Below the pieces are notes generated by a model that made no database searches, was not told the origin of the DNA, and saw nothing but the letters and a program-made list of their open reading frames with translations. A program made the translations under genes and the position numbers. Shown here one piece after another: positions 1 to 7,889 of a stretch of DNA of 55,613 nucleotides. Origin of the DNA: Deltaproteobacteria bacterium (lineage in GTDB: Bacteria; UBA10199; JADFYH01); contig JADFYH010000018.1 of the NCBI GenBank assembly GCA_015233135.1, forward strand, positions 1-55,613. Direction: 5' to 3'. The first letter of the stretch is position 1. Each line of letters opens with the position of its first letter.

Positions 1-24
1 GCCCAGAAAAAAACAAATTGCATC

Positions 25-89
25 GATAGGGACCCACCTATAAAAAGAAAAAATAAGATCCGTCGCTACGCTCCGAGTGGGTCCCTATC
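25..89. repeat. 13-bp perfect inverted repeat at the 3' end of the TIR gene
   Basis: The arm at 25-37 (GATAGGGACCCAC) is exactly complementary to 77-89, with 39 bases between. A shorter copy of the core (TGGGTCCCT) recurs at 102-110 inside the TIR gene. The TIR stop codon (85-87, minus strand) lies within the right arm, so the last residues of that protein are encoded by repeat sequence. The long spacer makes a simple terminator unlikely; the end of an inserted element is possible. Confidence 0.55.
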
Positions 90-1074
90 CTTGCGGATCA
101 CTGGGTCCCTGTCTTGCGATTTCGCAAAAATGAGGTTCTAACAACTTTAGTAGGCTTTCTGAATAAGCAAAGGTCCCAGCCTTCTCAAGGCGTTTAATAA
201 GATGAGGAATAATTGGAATCGGGTGTTTATCAATAAGAGGCTTAAAAAATTCTTCTGATAAAGAGCTCGGTTGTATTTTTTGGCTTTGAATATGGGAAAT
301 GAAGCCGAAGGAAACTGTGCCATCTAAAGAAAGAGGAATGAAAATAACATCAGATCGTTGAGAAACTAAACCAATTTCTTGAGAGCACCAATCTGAGCTT
401 TTGAATTCTGCACTAAGAATGGGAATAAAAAAATCACATATTTGTAGCTCTTGAATTATTCTTTTTTTCCATTCCTCAGAAACTATCAAATCCTCATGTG
501 CTAAAAAGCAATCTATTCCTAATTCTTTTAATTTAGCTTTAACTTTGCGCCCTTCTAATTTATTTTTAGTAGAATAACTAAGGAATGCTTTGAGATTTGC
601 TTTTGAATTTAATCTGTTGGAAAAATGATCTTTTAGCTCAAGCCAAAGTAATTCTAAATCACTGTTTAATGGATTATGTTCAAGAATAAGTTGATTCTTG
701 AGTTGTTGGCTTTGAGTATCTAGAGATTCTTTTAAAATGTGAACATTATATAAACTTCTTAGGGCAATTTCAGGATCAAATATTGTTTCTAAATCAATTT
801 GTAAAATTTTCTTAATATCATCACTTGGGAAAAAATTTTTCTGAATTATTAAGTTTTTAAAAGCTTGAATTAAGTCACTTTTTCTTTCTCTTAAATTTTT
901 AAAGAAATTTTCTATTACTTCGGAAATGGCCATTCCACTATTTAGCATTCCTCTGGTATTCATTTTTTGAAGAATGCTTATTCGTTCTTTGGAAATTCTT
1001 TCGAGAGAAGATGATAAAATCTTTGATTTAATTAGCTGCCAATGGTCCTTGAATTCTTCTAAATGATTTTTCAT
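85..1074 (-). CDS. TIR-domain protein with helical N-terminal region
   Basis: From the ATG at 1074 the protein has 329 residues. Roughly residues 1-150 are charged and probably helical, with no family I recognise. Residues about 162-285 form a TIR domain: AFLSYSTKN at strand A, then FLAHED, then SSDWCSQE. The Glu of the WCxxE motif (about residue 233) is where TIR NADases carry their catalytic Glu. Bacterial TIR proteins commonly hydrolyse or cyclise NAD+ in anti-phage defence; that role is inferred here. A GTG at 1092 would add six residues. The ATG lies two bases after the stop of a tyrosine-recombinase remnant, which suggests translational coupling to a mobile element. No Thoeris partner (ThsA) is visible. 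Confidence 0.75.
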   Translation of the reverse strand: MKNHLEEFKDHWQLIKSKILSSSLERISKERISILQKMNTRGMLNSGMAISEVIENFFKNLRERKSDLIQAFKNLIIQKNFFPSDDIKKILQIDLETIFDPEIALRSLYNVHILKESLDTQSQQLKNQLILEHNPLNSDLELLWLELKDHFSNRLNSKANLKAFLSYSTKNKLEGRKVKAKLKELGIDCFLAHEDLIVSEEWKKRIIQELQICDFFIPILSAEFKSSDWCSQEIGLVSQRSDVIFIPLSLDGTVSFGFISHIQSQKIQPSSLSEEFFKPLIDKHPIPIIPHLIKRLEKAGTFAYSESLLKLLEPHFCEIARQGPSDPQG

Positions 1075-1076
1075 AA

Positions 1077-1178
1077 TTAAGCTGCTAAGCACTCCATTGC
1101 TTCTATTAAGTCTTCTTTACTAGGCTCTAGGTAAATTCCAGTAGCCTGTAAACTAGAATGTTTTTCTGCACGGCATGT
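1077..1178 (-). pseudogene. C-terminal remnant of a tyrosine recombinase/integrase
   Basis: This minus-strand frame is closed by stops at both ends. It begins TCRAEKHSSLQATGIYLEP and ends at a TAA at 1077-1079. The pattern HSSLQxTxIYL matches the last conserved box of phage-type integrases (His/Trp box followed by the nucleophilic Tyr) and the usual C-terminal helix. Only about 33 residues survive; the catalytic Arg and first His boxes are absent. It directly precedes the TIR gene, pointing to a decayed integrative element. The length limits certainty. Confidence 0.5.
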
Positions 1179-1399
1179 TTACTGATCCAACGCTTCTCAT
1201 AATCCAGATAAATCTGCTTCATTAAGTCTGACGCAGCAAGTCGTGACGCCTCTAAAATATTTTTCTCAATCTCTTGATATTTACCGAAATCTTCCGCTAG
1301 TTCTATCCGAACGATCAGTTCGTAGCTGATCATAGGCGAGGCTCCTTTCTTGTCCTTTTCAAACCAAGAAATCCTCGCCTTCTTTTTATCTCTAAGCAA
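1127..1399 (-). pseudogene. Short ORF, possible N-terminal fragment of a transposase
   Basis: The 90-codon frame overlaps the integrase remnant out of frame, so its last 17 or so residues (after WISKHAV) are probably not original coding sequence. The middle (from MISYELIVRIEL to YLDYEKRW) is a regular amphipathic stretch, reminiscent of the leader of ISKra4-type transposases. I recognise no catalytic motif. I read it as a truncated gene fused to the recombinase debris; a small intact gene is less likely. Confidence 0.25.
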
Positions 1400-1541
1400 A
1401 ATTAAACTTTCCTTACTTTTTGCTCTTTTTTACCCCCAGTAATTAAATGCATCCCAACACGACGCGTTAGCAACTTTTTTTGATTGGAGTCGATAAGTGA
1501 AACAAGAGCAGCAATTATTATTTTAACTTAGGAGGTATTTT

Positions 1542-3119
1542 ATGTCTTCACAAGGTGGTACAAAAAGAATTCCGACCGCAAGTTTTATTCCTGTCCATGC
1601 GCCTGTATCGCACGATCCCAGTGAGCCTGTGGTTTTCGCAAGATTAACACCTCTGCCTCCAACGACAAATCCTTCTGCCTATGCTTCTCAAAATGCTGCA
1701 AACCACTATGCTCAAGCCCCCCAAGCACCTTCAAGAAATTTTTGGACCCGGGGTTGGGAGAATTTTTCCATTTTTGATTTGATCCCTGGCGTAGGCTGTT
1801 CAGCCAGTTTAGGTGTGAATGAATCCAATGCAGATGCTGGTGCTACAGACAGGCCCGATGGTTTTGTTTCTGTCTGCAATACCTATGCTCCATTTACACC
1901 TCTGGCCTCTATTCGACCCAACACACCTTTAAACGCTATTGTTTTAGGGGGCCCCAACGGAGAGTTTGTTTGTTATCAGGAATGGAATTATGTTCCCCCA
2001 AGAGACCCGCTTCCTCCTTCAACATATACTCCTTATGTGGACGGTTATGCCATTTTGAATCGAGGTACAGGCGGTATTACTCGTTTGCCTATAGTACACA
2101 ATCAAGAGTTCTCTTCTAGAACGTGTTCTCTTTCAGACGATGGACGTTATGCGGTAGTGATAGAAAGCCCTCATGCAGCAGGCCCTGAGCAAATTTTGCT
2201 GGTTGATTTGCAAAATCCCAACTCACCGCGCCGCCTCACAGCGGGAGATGCTTCTAGTGTTGCAGGAGTGATCAGTGCAGATGGAAGCACCGTTTACTTT
2301 ATCTCTCGCGCCAGCAATCTCACAAGTGATTTTAATGGCAATGGGGGTATTTTCGCCTATGATGTGGCACGTAGAACGATGAGCCGATTGCCTCTTCCTT
2401 CTGACATCCATTTTCCCGTATCTCCGCTCGATGGAACCCTGACTCAGGAGTTGGCATTAAGTGCCGATGGAAATCGTTTGGTCTTTACAGCAAACTCAAA
2501 TTCTTCAGACGATGTACTGTATGCCCAAGTTTATCTATTTGATCGAAGAACAAACAACACCATTCGTCTCTCTTCCTCTATCTCAGGACAGGAGGGTAGC
2601 CATTATTCTTTGGAACCGTATATTTCAGGAGATGGGCGAAGGGTCTTATTTACCTCAGCATCAGATAATTTAATCCCAGGAACAACAGGCTTCCGTACTT
2701 ATCATGCTATTTTATGGGAAGAAGGAAGAGGTTTGCGTCTCTTGAGTACCACTCCTGATGGAAGACCCTTGGGAAGTCCCAATTACTTTACACGTTCCGA
2801 CACCTATGGAATTAGTCGTGATGGAAGCCGCGCGTTTATAACAAGTAGTGATCCTCAAATCCTGCCAGACATGTGGAATACCCTTCCACCCGGCTACATG
2901 GCCGCCGGCGCTCAAGAACTGCTTGCACTCGATCTTAATACAGGACGGCGTTCTCTCATTTATCAAAGCTTATGCTTAGGACTCCGTTTTGGCATAGGCG
3001 CTATCTCTCCTGATGGTCGTTACGGTGTAGGCTCTTTTATGGGCATCGACCCAGAGACTAATAATCCCTATGCTTACCCCTTATTAGGATTTGGTGTGGA
3101 TTATTTTTTGGATCCTTAA
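1542..3119 (+). CDS. TolB/PD40-type beta-propeller protein
   Basis: The protein has 525 residues. A strong ribosome-binding site (TTAGGAGGT) sits about 8 bases before the ATG. After a Pro/Ala/Ser-rich N-terminal region (1-100) come repeated blades of the PD40/WD40-like type, recognisable by SDDGRYAVV, SADGSTVYF, SADGNRLVF, SGDGRRVLF, SRDGSRAFI and SPDGRYGVG, most followed by an FTSASDNL-like turn. TolB-type propellers bind proteins or peptides; no enzymatic motif is visible. No signal peptide is apparent at this start, so localisation is unclear. The gene stands alone, with its stop overlapping the stop of a convergent KdpC-like fragment. Function unknown. Confidence 0.75.
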   Translation: MSSQGGTKRIPTASFIPVHAPVSHDPSEPVVFARLTPLPPTTNPSAYASQNAANHYAQAPQAPSRNFWTRGWENFSIFDLIPGVGCSASLGVNESNADAGATDRPDGFVSVCNTYAPFTPLASIRPNTPLNAIVLGGPNGEFVCYQEWNYVPPRDPLPPSTYTPYVDGYAILNRGTGGITRLPIVHNQEFSSRTCSLSDDGRYAVVIESPHAAGPEQILLVDLQNPNSPRRLTAGDASSVAGVISADGSTVYFISRASNLTSDFNGNGGIFAYDVARRTMSRLPLPSDIHFPVSPLDGTLTQELALSADGNRLVFTANSNSSDDVLYAQVYLFDRRTNNTIRLSSSISGQEGSHYSLEPYISGDGRRVLFTSASDNLIPGTTGFRTYHAILWEEGRGLRLLSTTPDGRPLGSPNYFTRSDTYGISRDGSRAFITSSDPQILPDMWNTLPPGYMAAGAQELLALDLNTGRRSLIYQSLCLGLRFGIGAISPDGRYGVGSFMGIDPETNNPYAYPLLGFGVDYFLDP

Positions 3120-3241
3120 AAAGCTTGAACCAAATCCAGCGCCAAATTCAGCCTCAAAACATTCACACTCGCCTCGCCAAAGAGCCCCTGTTGAATGCAG
3201 TATTGCTCTAAGTACTCAGAGTGATAATAACGACTTGTCAT
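3116..3241 (-). pseudogene. Fragment of KdpC (K+-transporting ATPase subunit C) C-terminus
   Basis: A 41-codon minus-strand frame starts at an ATG (3241) and ends at TAA 3116-3118. Its end reads LFGEASVNVLRLNLALD, which matches the hallmark C-terminus of KdpC (GEPRVNVLxLNLALD). The remaining ~150 residues of KdpC, and kdpA/kdpB, are absent. The fragment stops beside a copy of the 35-bp direct repeat (3246-3280), so it is probably debris at a rearrangement junction. Confidence 0.5.
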
Positions 3242-3245
3242 CGCG

Positions 3246-3280
3246 AATGTTTATCGAATGGTTTTAGATTTGGATTCATC
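3246..3280 (+). repeat. 35-bp direct repeat, copy 1
   Basis: This block (AATGTTTATCGAATGG...) is identical to 6703-6737, where it is the 3' coding end of the GNAT acetyltransferase gene. Here it lies outside any gene, next to the KdpC fragment. It looks like a displaced tail of the acetyltransferase locus, left by duplication or recombination. Confidence 0.9.
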
Positions 3281-3316
3281 ACGGACCCGGGGACCTGCAT
3301 GAATAATCATGCCAAA

Positions 3317-4078
3317 TTAGTGAGCTTTTTGGCTTGCTCGATGGGGAAAAATCACGATGCAGCCTAATATAAATAGGAACAACACTGCGGATGCAGTATA
3401 GCGACTCAATGCCAGGCCGCCGGAGCCGATGGGCTTATCTAAAAAATCACCCACCACCGCACCTAAGGGTCGGGTTAAAATAAATGCCGCCCAAAAGAGG
3501 AATGTGCGAGAAATACGTGTCCAGAAATAAAGAACCGCCACGATAACCAGTAAAAGGCTGAATAGGATAGCCCCTCCGCGATAGCCAAGACTTGCCGTGT
3601 CGGCAGTCCAGTCGCCCAAGGCAGTTCCCAAAGTTTGTGAAAACATAATGGTGACCCAGTAAAACATCTCCGTTTTCGGATTGCGGACTGTGTCCACAGA
3701 AACAGAACCCAAAGTCCAATACCAAGTGGCTAGAGAACTCATCAATAAAACAAAAAGTAATAAACTCCCCCCCGCGTAACCCACGCCTAGAGAACGGTCG
3801 GCAAAATCAGCTAAGGTCGTACCCACAGTGGTGGTAGCGATAATCGTAGACCAGTAAATAATAGGGTGGAACCGAGTGGCCTTAATCTGGACAATCACCG
3901 CAATTAAAAAGATTGTGGCGAAGATCAGCGTACTCACCAGATAGCCTAAATTCATCGACATCGAGACGGCATCCCCTGCGGTTTCTCCCAAGGTGGTTGC
4001 TGTAATTTTGATCATCCAGAAAATGAGGGTGAGTTCAGGCACTTTGCTCAGATTTTTTTCAATAGTAGTGTTTCCCAT
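3317..4078 (-). CDS. DUF347-type repeat membrane protein
   Basis: This is a 253-residue integral membrane protein with about seven or eight hydrophobic segments. Four internal repeats of the form (T)LGxxxGD are visible: TTLGETAGDAVS, TTVGTTLADFAD, QTLGTALGDWTAD and RPLGAVVGDFLDK. This is the signature of DUF347/COG4705 membrane proteins, whose substrate is not established as far as I know. The evenly spaced acidic residues inside membrane segments would suit cation binding (inference). It lies 16 bases downstream of the secreted YVTN propeller gene on the same strand, so the two are likely cotranscribed. Confidence 0.75.
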   Translation of the reverse strand: MGNTTIEKNLSKVPELTLIFWMIKITATTLGETAGDAVSMSMNLGYLVSTLIFATIFLIAVIVQIKATRFHPIIYWSTIIATTTVGTTLADFADRSLGVGYAGGSLLLFVLLMSSLATWYWTLGSVSVDTVRNPKTEMFYWVTIMFSQTLGTALGDWTADTASLGYRGGAILFSLLLVIVAVLYFWTRISRTFLFWAAFILTRPLGAVVGDFLDKPIGSGGLALSRYTASAVLFLFILGCIVIFPHRASQKAH

Positions 4079-4094
4079 TTGATCTCTGCTTGAA

Positions 4095-5111
4095 TTAGTT
4101 TTTCATCACGAGGATTTCCACAGTCCCCGGAAGGATAGAAGGTCGGGGATGAGGTTGTGTGGCAGTGGGTGGCAAAGGATCACTAAATTTTGCCGTAATC
4201 AGATACACAGAATGAGTTTTGGAATTAAGGGCCATCGTCCGTGCGCCCTTTTGTGTAGCGACATTGGCAATGACTTCAAATTGATCCGGAGTTTTTTCCT
4301 GCACCACGCTCAGAGTGCCTTCTCCATTGGGAGAAAATGCAAGTTGGGTTACAGGCTCAAAGGCTGCAGCATCGGGTTTTTTACCGATGCTCACGCTCGT
4401 AATAAATGCACCTGTGTCCGAATTTAAAATAATCATCTTCTCATTTTCACACACTGAAAAAAGTCGATGATTTTTTTGATCGATTGCTAAACCTGACGGG
4501 GATTCGCAGGGTGTCAGAGGCCATTCCGCGATCAGCTTCATTTGCTTGGCATCCATCACCGCTAGAGAATTTTTATCTTCCAGATTTACAAAAATATTTC
4601 CTTTTTCATCTGAAACCGCAAACTCAGGTTTAGCATTCAAGGGAATCGTTTGAAGCACTGAATCTTTTTTAACATCGATCACCGTAGAATCATGACTCTC
4701 CCCATTAAAGGCAAAAATTCTCTTGCTGAACGAGTCGTAAAGGATGGCATCCGGTTTTTTCCCCACCGGGATTTCGCTCAGAGTTTTGTAAGATTTCAAA
4801 TCGAAAGAAGTAACGGTATTAGTTTTACCATTGCTGACAAAACCCTTGTGCAAGGTGGAAACAAGGGCGACGCCATGAACTCCCGAAAGATTTTTAATGG
4901 TTCCAATGATTTTTTCTGTAGCAAGGTCCATCACATCCACTTCTGTCCCGCGTGTGATGTAGAGTCGATTTGCATTTTCATCGAGAATCAGCCAATCCCA
5001 GCCTTGATTTCCTTCTAAGGCAATACGATGATCAATATGATATTTTGCTTCTGCGATAAAAGGTAAAAAACAGAAAAGCACTACGATGAATGTTAGAAAC
5101 AATTTTTTCAT
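4095..5111 (-). CDS. Exported YncE/YVTN-family beta-propeller
   Basis: I place the start at the ATG at 5111, preceded by AGAGG; this gives 338 residues beginning with a clear signal peptide (MKKLFLTFIVVLFCFLPF, cleavage probably after AEA). A longer frame upstream lacks a ribosome-binding site. Repeated blades such as NRLYITRG, KRIFAFNGES, GNIFVNLED and HRLFSVCENE identify a seven-bladed YVTN-type propeller, probably periplasmic. It forms a two-gene operon with the DUF347 membrane protein. Propellers of this type often bind partner proteins or metals; nothing here defines the ligand. Confidence 0.75.
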   Translation of the reverse strand: MKKLFLTFIVVLFCFLPFIAEAKYHIDHRIALEGNQGWDWLILDENANRLYITRGTEVDVMDLATEKIIGTIKNLSGVHGVALVSTLHKGFVSNGKTNTVTSFDLKSYKTLSEIPVGKKPDAILYDSFSKRIFAFNGESHDSTVIDVKKDSVLQTIPLNAKPEFAVSDEKGNIFVNLEDKNSLAVMDAKQMKLIAEWPLTPCESPSGLAIDQKNHRLFSVCENEKMIILNSDTGAFITSVSIGKKPDAAAFEPVTQLAFSPNGEGTLSVVQEKTPDQFEVIANVATQKGARTMALNSKTHSVYLITAKFSDPLPPTATQPHPRPSILPGTVEILVMKN

Positions 5112-5159
5112 AAATACCTCTAAAATAATTAAGCCACCCATCTCTCCGCAATTTCCCAA

Positions 5160-5402
5160 AGTCTTTTCCCTTCCCCACTCATTAAAAAATTTCTATAGCT
5201 ATTCAGTTCTTCGAGTACAGTTGTGATACGCAAAGCACTTGCCGTAGTGATAATCCATGGCTATTCCAGGAATCCATCCAATTGCGGGCAAATGTTTCGG
5301 TTTGGGTTTGGGGAATCATTTTTATCTTCTTTGTAAAAATGGGAAAGAGAGAATGTTTTTTTGAGTATTCATCATTAATTTATTATTAAAAAAGCTAAGA
5401 AA
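5160..5402. other. Intergenic stretch without a supported gene
   Basis: No complete gene is visible. A plus-strand frame ending near 5395 encodes a short hydrophobic stretch (VSVWVWGIIFIFFVKMG) with no start codon or ribosome-binding site. It may be the remnant of a membrane protein, but I cannot name the family. Confidence 0.3.
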
Positions 5403-5702
5403 CTATTTTGAGAATTTTTTTACTCTTCGTATCGAAATAACATCGATTGTGACCCCAAGGTACTTGAAACAAAAAGCCAACAGCTTGTTGGCTTTTTTCA
5501 GCTTCTTCTTTATAGAACAAAAACCATCGCCCCATTGTGTATGTTTTTGTTTTTCAACGATGTCTTTACCCAAATCCCAATAGAACTGAAGTAGTTCAAT
5601 ATTTACTTTTACAGCCGCCTTGAGTTGGACGCTGCGAACTTTATTTTTAAGCTCTTTCAGCCAAGTGGAATAGTCCGCATCTTTTTTTGGCGTAAGATTC
5701 AT
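5403..5702 (-). pseudogene. DUF1016 N-terminal fragment (YhcG/PDDEXK nuclease family)
   Basis: Residues 10-65 match the N-terminal DUF1016 helical domain: YSTWLKELKNKVRSVQLKA, VNIELLQFYWDLG and KQKHTQWGDGF. Full-length members are about 330-350 residues and end in a PD-(D/E)XK nuclease domain. Here the frame breaks after about residue 65 and continues as unrelated Lys-rich sequence, and no nuclease domain follows. The gene is truncated and presumably inactive. Confidence 0.7.
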
Positions 5703-5807
5703 ATTCGTAATTTTCTGGGGAAGGCGTTTATAGAGCTAGAAAAAGTTTAGATTTTTTGCAAAGGGTTTTGTCAAACACTTTGCATTTTAACTTAAATTTC
5801 GCATTCT

Positions 5808-6016
5808 CTACAAACTCCCCATATCAATCACAAACCGACACCTCACATCACTCTTCACCACGCGCTCATAAGCCTCATTCACTTTCTGAATCGCAATCTC
5901 TTCAATGTCGCAAACGATGTTATGCTTGCCACAGAAATCGAGCATTTCTTGAGTTTCCGCAAAGGTTTTAAAGGTTCTTTGGCTTGATGGGCGGCATAGG
6001 CTTTGGCTTGAGTCAT
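5808..6016 (-). pseudogene. Zinc-type alcohol dehydrogenase with large internal deletion
   Basis: The ATG at 6016 has a ribosome-binding site (AAAGGA) and begins [18 protein letters not shown], the usual N-terminus of YahK/AdhA-like NADP-dependent alcohol dehydrogenases. After about 18 residues the sequence jumps, with a frame change, to the enzyme's C-terminus ([19 protein letters not shown], then INxAYER- and RFVIDM-type motifs) ending at 5808. About 280 central residues, including the catalytic zinc ligands and Rossmann fold, are missing. Near the junction AAGGTT occurs twice within a few bases (AAGGTTTTAAAGGTT), so a microhomology deletion is plausible. Confidence 0.75.
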
Positions 6017-6111
6017 AAATTTTCCTTTCGGTTGAAATCGTGGCTGATTTTTTGCGCTTACAATAATCTGGCAGGGATGACATCCCTTTTTAGAAGGGGT
6101 AGCCTTTTCGA

Positions 6112-6747
6112 ATGAGAGACTCTTTCCACATTCGCAATGCAGCAGTAGAAGATTTTCACAAAGCGTGCTCGCTGATTTACCAATCGTCTCCGCGAGATTT
6201 TGATTTTCTCTTTTCTAGCTCGCAACACTCTCCTCTCGATTTTCTGCACTATGCCTTTCAAAAGAAAAAAGATTTTCTTTCGCATGAAGTGCACCGTGTT
6301 TTAGAGAAGTCAGGAGAAGTAATGGGAGTCGGTGCTTTCTATAGTCGTAAGAATTATGCTGTTTTGGAAAAGGGTCACGAAGCACATGTGGAAGAATTTT
6401 ATCGGCAAGATGCAGCTGTTATTTTTAAACGAGAAGAGGGCTTGGACGATTACTTGCCTTTGCCTCCGTCACACACGCTCTACATCGCGAATCTCGCGAT
6501 TGATCCACCTTTTCAACATCAGGGGGCGATGAGCTTTTTCTTGTCCCAGCAATTTGCCAAAGCAAAAGCGGAGGGATTTCAGTTTTGCGCTCTGGATGTG
6601 GATACGGATAATTTTGTGGCACAAAATCTTTATAAAAAATTAGGTTTTGAAAATCATGGCGAGAAGTCTTTCTTTTTTAAAGGTAAGCGGGGCCTTTTGC
6701 AAAATGTTTATCGAATGGTTTTAGATTTGGATTCATCTAAGAATTAA
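6112..6747 (+). CDS. GNAT-family N-acetyltransferase
   Basis: The protein has 211 residues. A GNAT core occupies about 90-205: the beta4 strand LYIANLAIDPPFQHQGAM carries a loose acetyl-CoA-binding (Q/R)xxGx(G/A) loop, and NFVAQNLYKKLGFE is the canonical C-terminal GNAT motif. The pyrophosphate loop reads QHQGAM, a weak version of the consensus. The substrate cannot be told. The last 35 coding bases are duplicated at 3246-3280. The gene overlaps by 4 bases the stop of the convergent flagellin-like gene. Confidence 0.75.
   Translation: MRDSFHIRNAAVEDFHKACSLIYQSSPRDFDFLFSSSQHSPLDFLHYAFQKKKDFLSHEVHRVLEKSGEVMGVGAFYSRKNYAVLEKGHEAHVEEFYRQDAAVIFKREEGLDDYLPLPPSHTLYIANLAIDPPFQHQGAMSFFLSQQFAKAKAEGFQFCALDVDTDNFVAQNLYKKLGFENHGEKSFFFKGKRGLLQNVYRMVLDLDSSKN
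6703..6737 (+). repeat. 35-bp direct repeat, copy 2 (inside GNAT gene)
   Basis: Identical to 3246-3280. This copy encodes NVYRMVLDLDS, close to the C-terminus of the acetyltransferase, so it is probably the original and 3246-3280 the displaced copy. Confidence 0.9.
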
Positions 6748-7619
6748 AGCAGCGAAGGGGCAATATTAGCGAGTGAGCTTGTGTTTTGGGTTTGGCTTAG
6801 ATCGCTTGGTTGCATGCTTTGAGCCAAAGCGCTGGCTGAACTCGAAGTGATAGATTGAAACTGGAGGATGCTTTGCAAAGCCTTTTGTAGAGAATCCGAA
6901 GCTGTGCTGAGCTGGGAGGAAACATTTTGTAATTGAAGAGAAGCAGAGTTGGAAGTGAAAAAGGCTTTATTCAAAATATTCAGAGACTGTAGCACCTTTT
7001 GAGGAGAAGAGGCATCCAGCTGATCTAGCCCAAGAGCTTGAGCGGACAGATTGGGAAGATGAATTTGTGCTTTATTTTCTGAATCGGTGTCGCTGGTGTT
7101 TACAAAAATTGTTTTTTCATTAGAGAAAAGCTGTTGCCCCGAATATTGGGTTGAGTCGATCAATTGGGTATAGTTTTCTAAAGTACTTTTGATATTCTGA
7201 TCGATTGTGGTTCTTTCTTGGGAAGAAAGGGTGGAGCTTTCAGCCTGGGTCAAAAGATTTTTTAAGGAATTTAACAAATTATTCACCTGGCTCAAGCCCC
7301 CCTGGGCGGTTTGAACCAGACTCGCATTGTCGGTTACTTCCGTAAGTGTTTTGGAGATGGAATTTTGTCTTTTGGATAAAATTTGGGCAGTATTTGAAAT
7401 ACTGAGTAGGGGAGTGAATAAAAGTGAATTGTCAGTAGCATTGGGATCGGTGGAGCCCAAAAGGGAAGAAGATAATGCCGAATTGGGATCAGTACTCGTT
7501 CCGGCATTAGGATCGATCACCCAGCTAGAGGCCGCATTCTGCTGTTGCGAAGAACTCGAAGGATTTAAGATCGAGTTTGCTAGAAGATTCAAATTCAAAT
7601 TCGAAATGTTAAGTGTCAT
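6744..7619 (-). CDS. Flagellin-like helical protein, orphan
   Basis: I place the start at the ATG at 7619 (upstream GGGAG), giving 291 residues; a longer frame adds 19 without support. It is very rich in Ser, Gln, Asn and Leu. Residues about 95-170 resemble the flagellin D0/D1 N-terminal helices: TAQGGLSQVNNLLNSLKNL, LTQAESSTLSSQERTTID and STQYSGQQLFS parallel the flagellin pattern (A-LxEVxxxLxRxRELAVQA...TLS...FNGxxLL). The C-terminal 60 residues form another Gln/Ser-rich helix (LQLQNVSSQLSTASDSLQK). No flagellar gene is near. It could be a minor filament subunit, a hook-associated-like protein or an unrelated secreted coiled coil. Confidence 0.5.
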   Translation of the reverse strand: MTLNISNLNLNLLANSILNPSSSSQQQNAASSWVIDPNAGTSTDPNSALSSSLLGSTDPNATDNSLLFTPLLSISNTAQILSKRQNSISKTLTEVTDNASLVQTAQGGLSQVNNLLNSLKNLLTQAESSTLSSQERTTIDQNIKSTLENYTQLIDSTQYSGQQLFSNEKTIFVNTSDTDSENKAQIHLPNLSAQALGLDQLDASSPQKVLQSLNILNKAFFTSNSASLQLQNVSSQLSTASDSLQKALQSILQFQSITSSSASALAQSMQPSDLSQTQNTSSLANIAPSLL

Positions 7620-7889
7620 AAAAATGCTCCCATTAATTTTGTTTTGTCCCCAGGGTGTTAAACTAGCAAACCACATGCCAAACCCTTATTGCCTCATTCA
7701 GAAGAAGAAAATTAATGGGTTAATGGTGAATAAGGTAAATGTAAAAAGAAATTAAGGATTGTGGACGGAAAAAACTTCCCAAGATTATCTCGATCCAGCT
7801 ATCCTTTCACTTCCTCATAATTGGGATTAGAAAATTAGCTTGAACCTTTTTTGTTTAATGTCGTCTTTAAAAAAAAGGGAGGGTTTTCA

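Noticed and set aside
85-1399. Thoeris or another complete named anti-phage system
   Set aside because: Only the TIR protein and mobile-element debris are seen; no ThsA, CBASS cyclase or other partner lies in the window, and the DUF1016 nuclease is a fragment.
1400-1541. A further gene before the beta-propeller
   Set aside because: No frame with a start and ribosome-binding site; probably only promoter and leader sequence.
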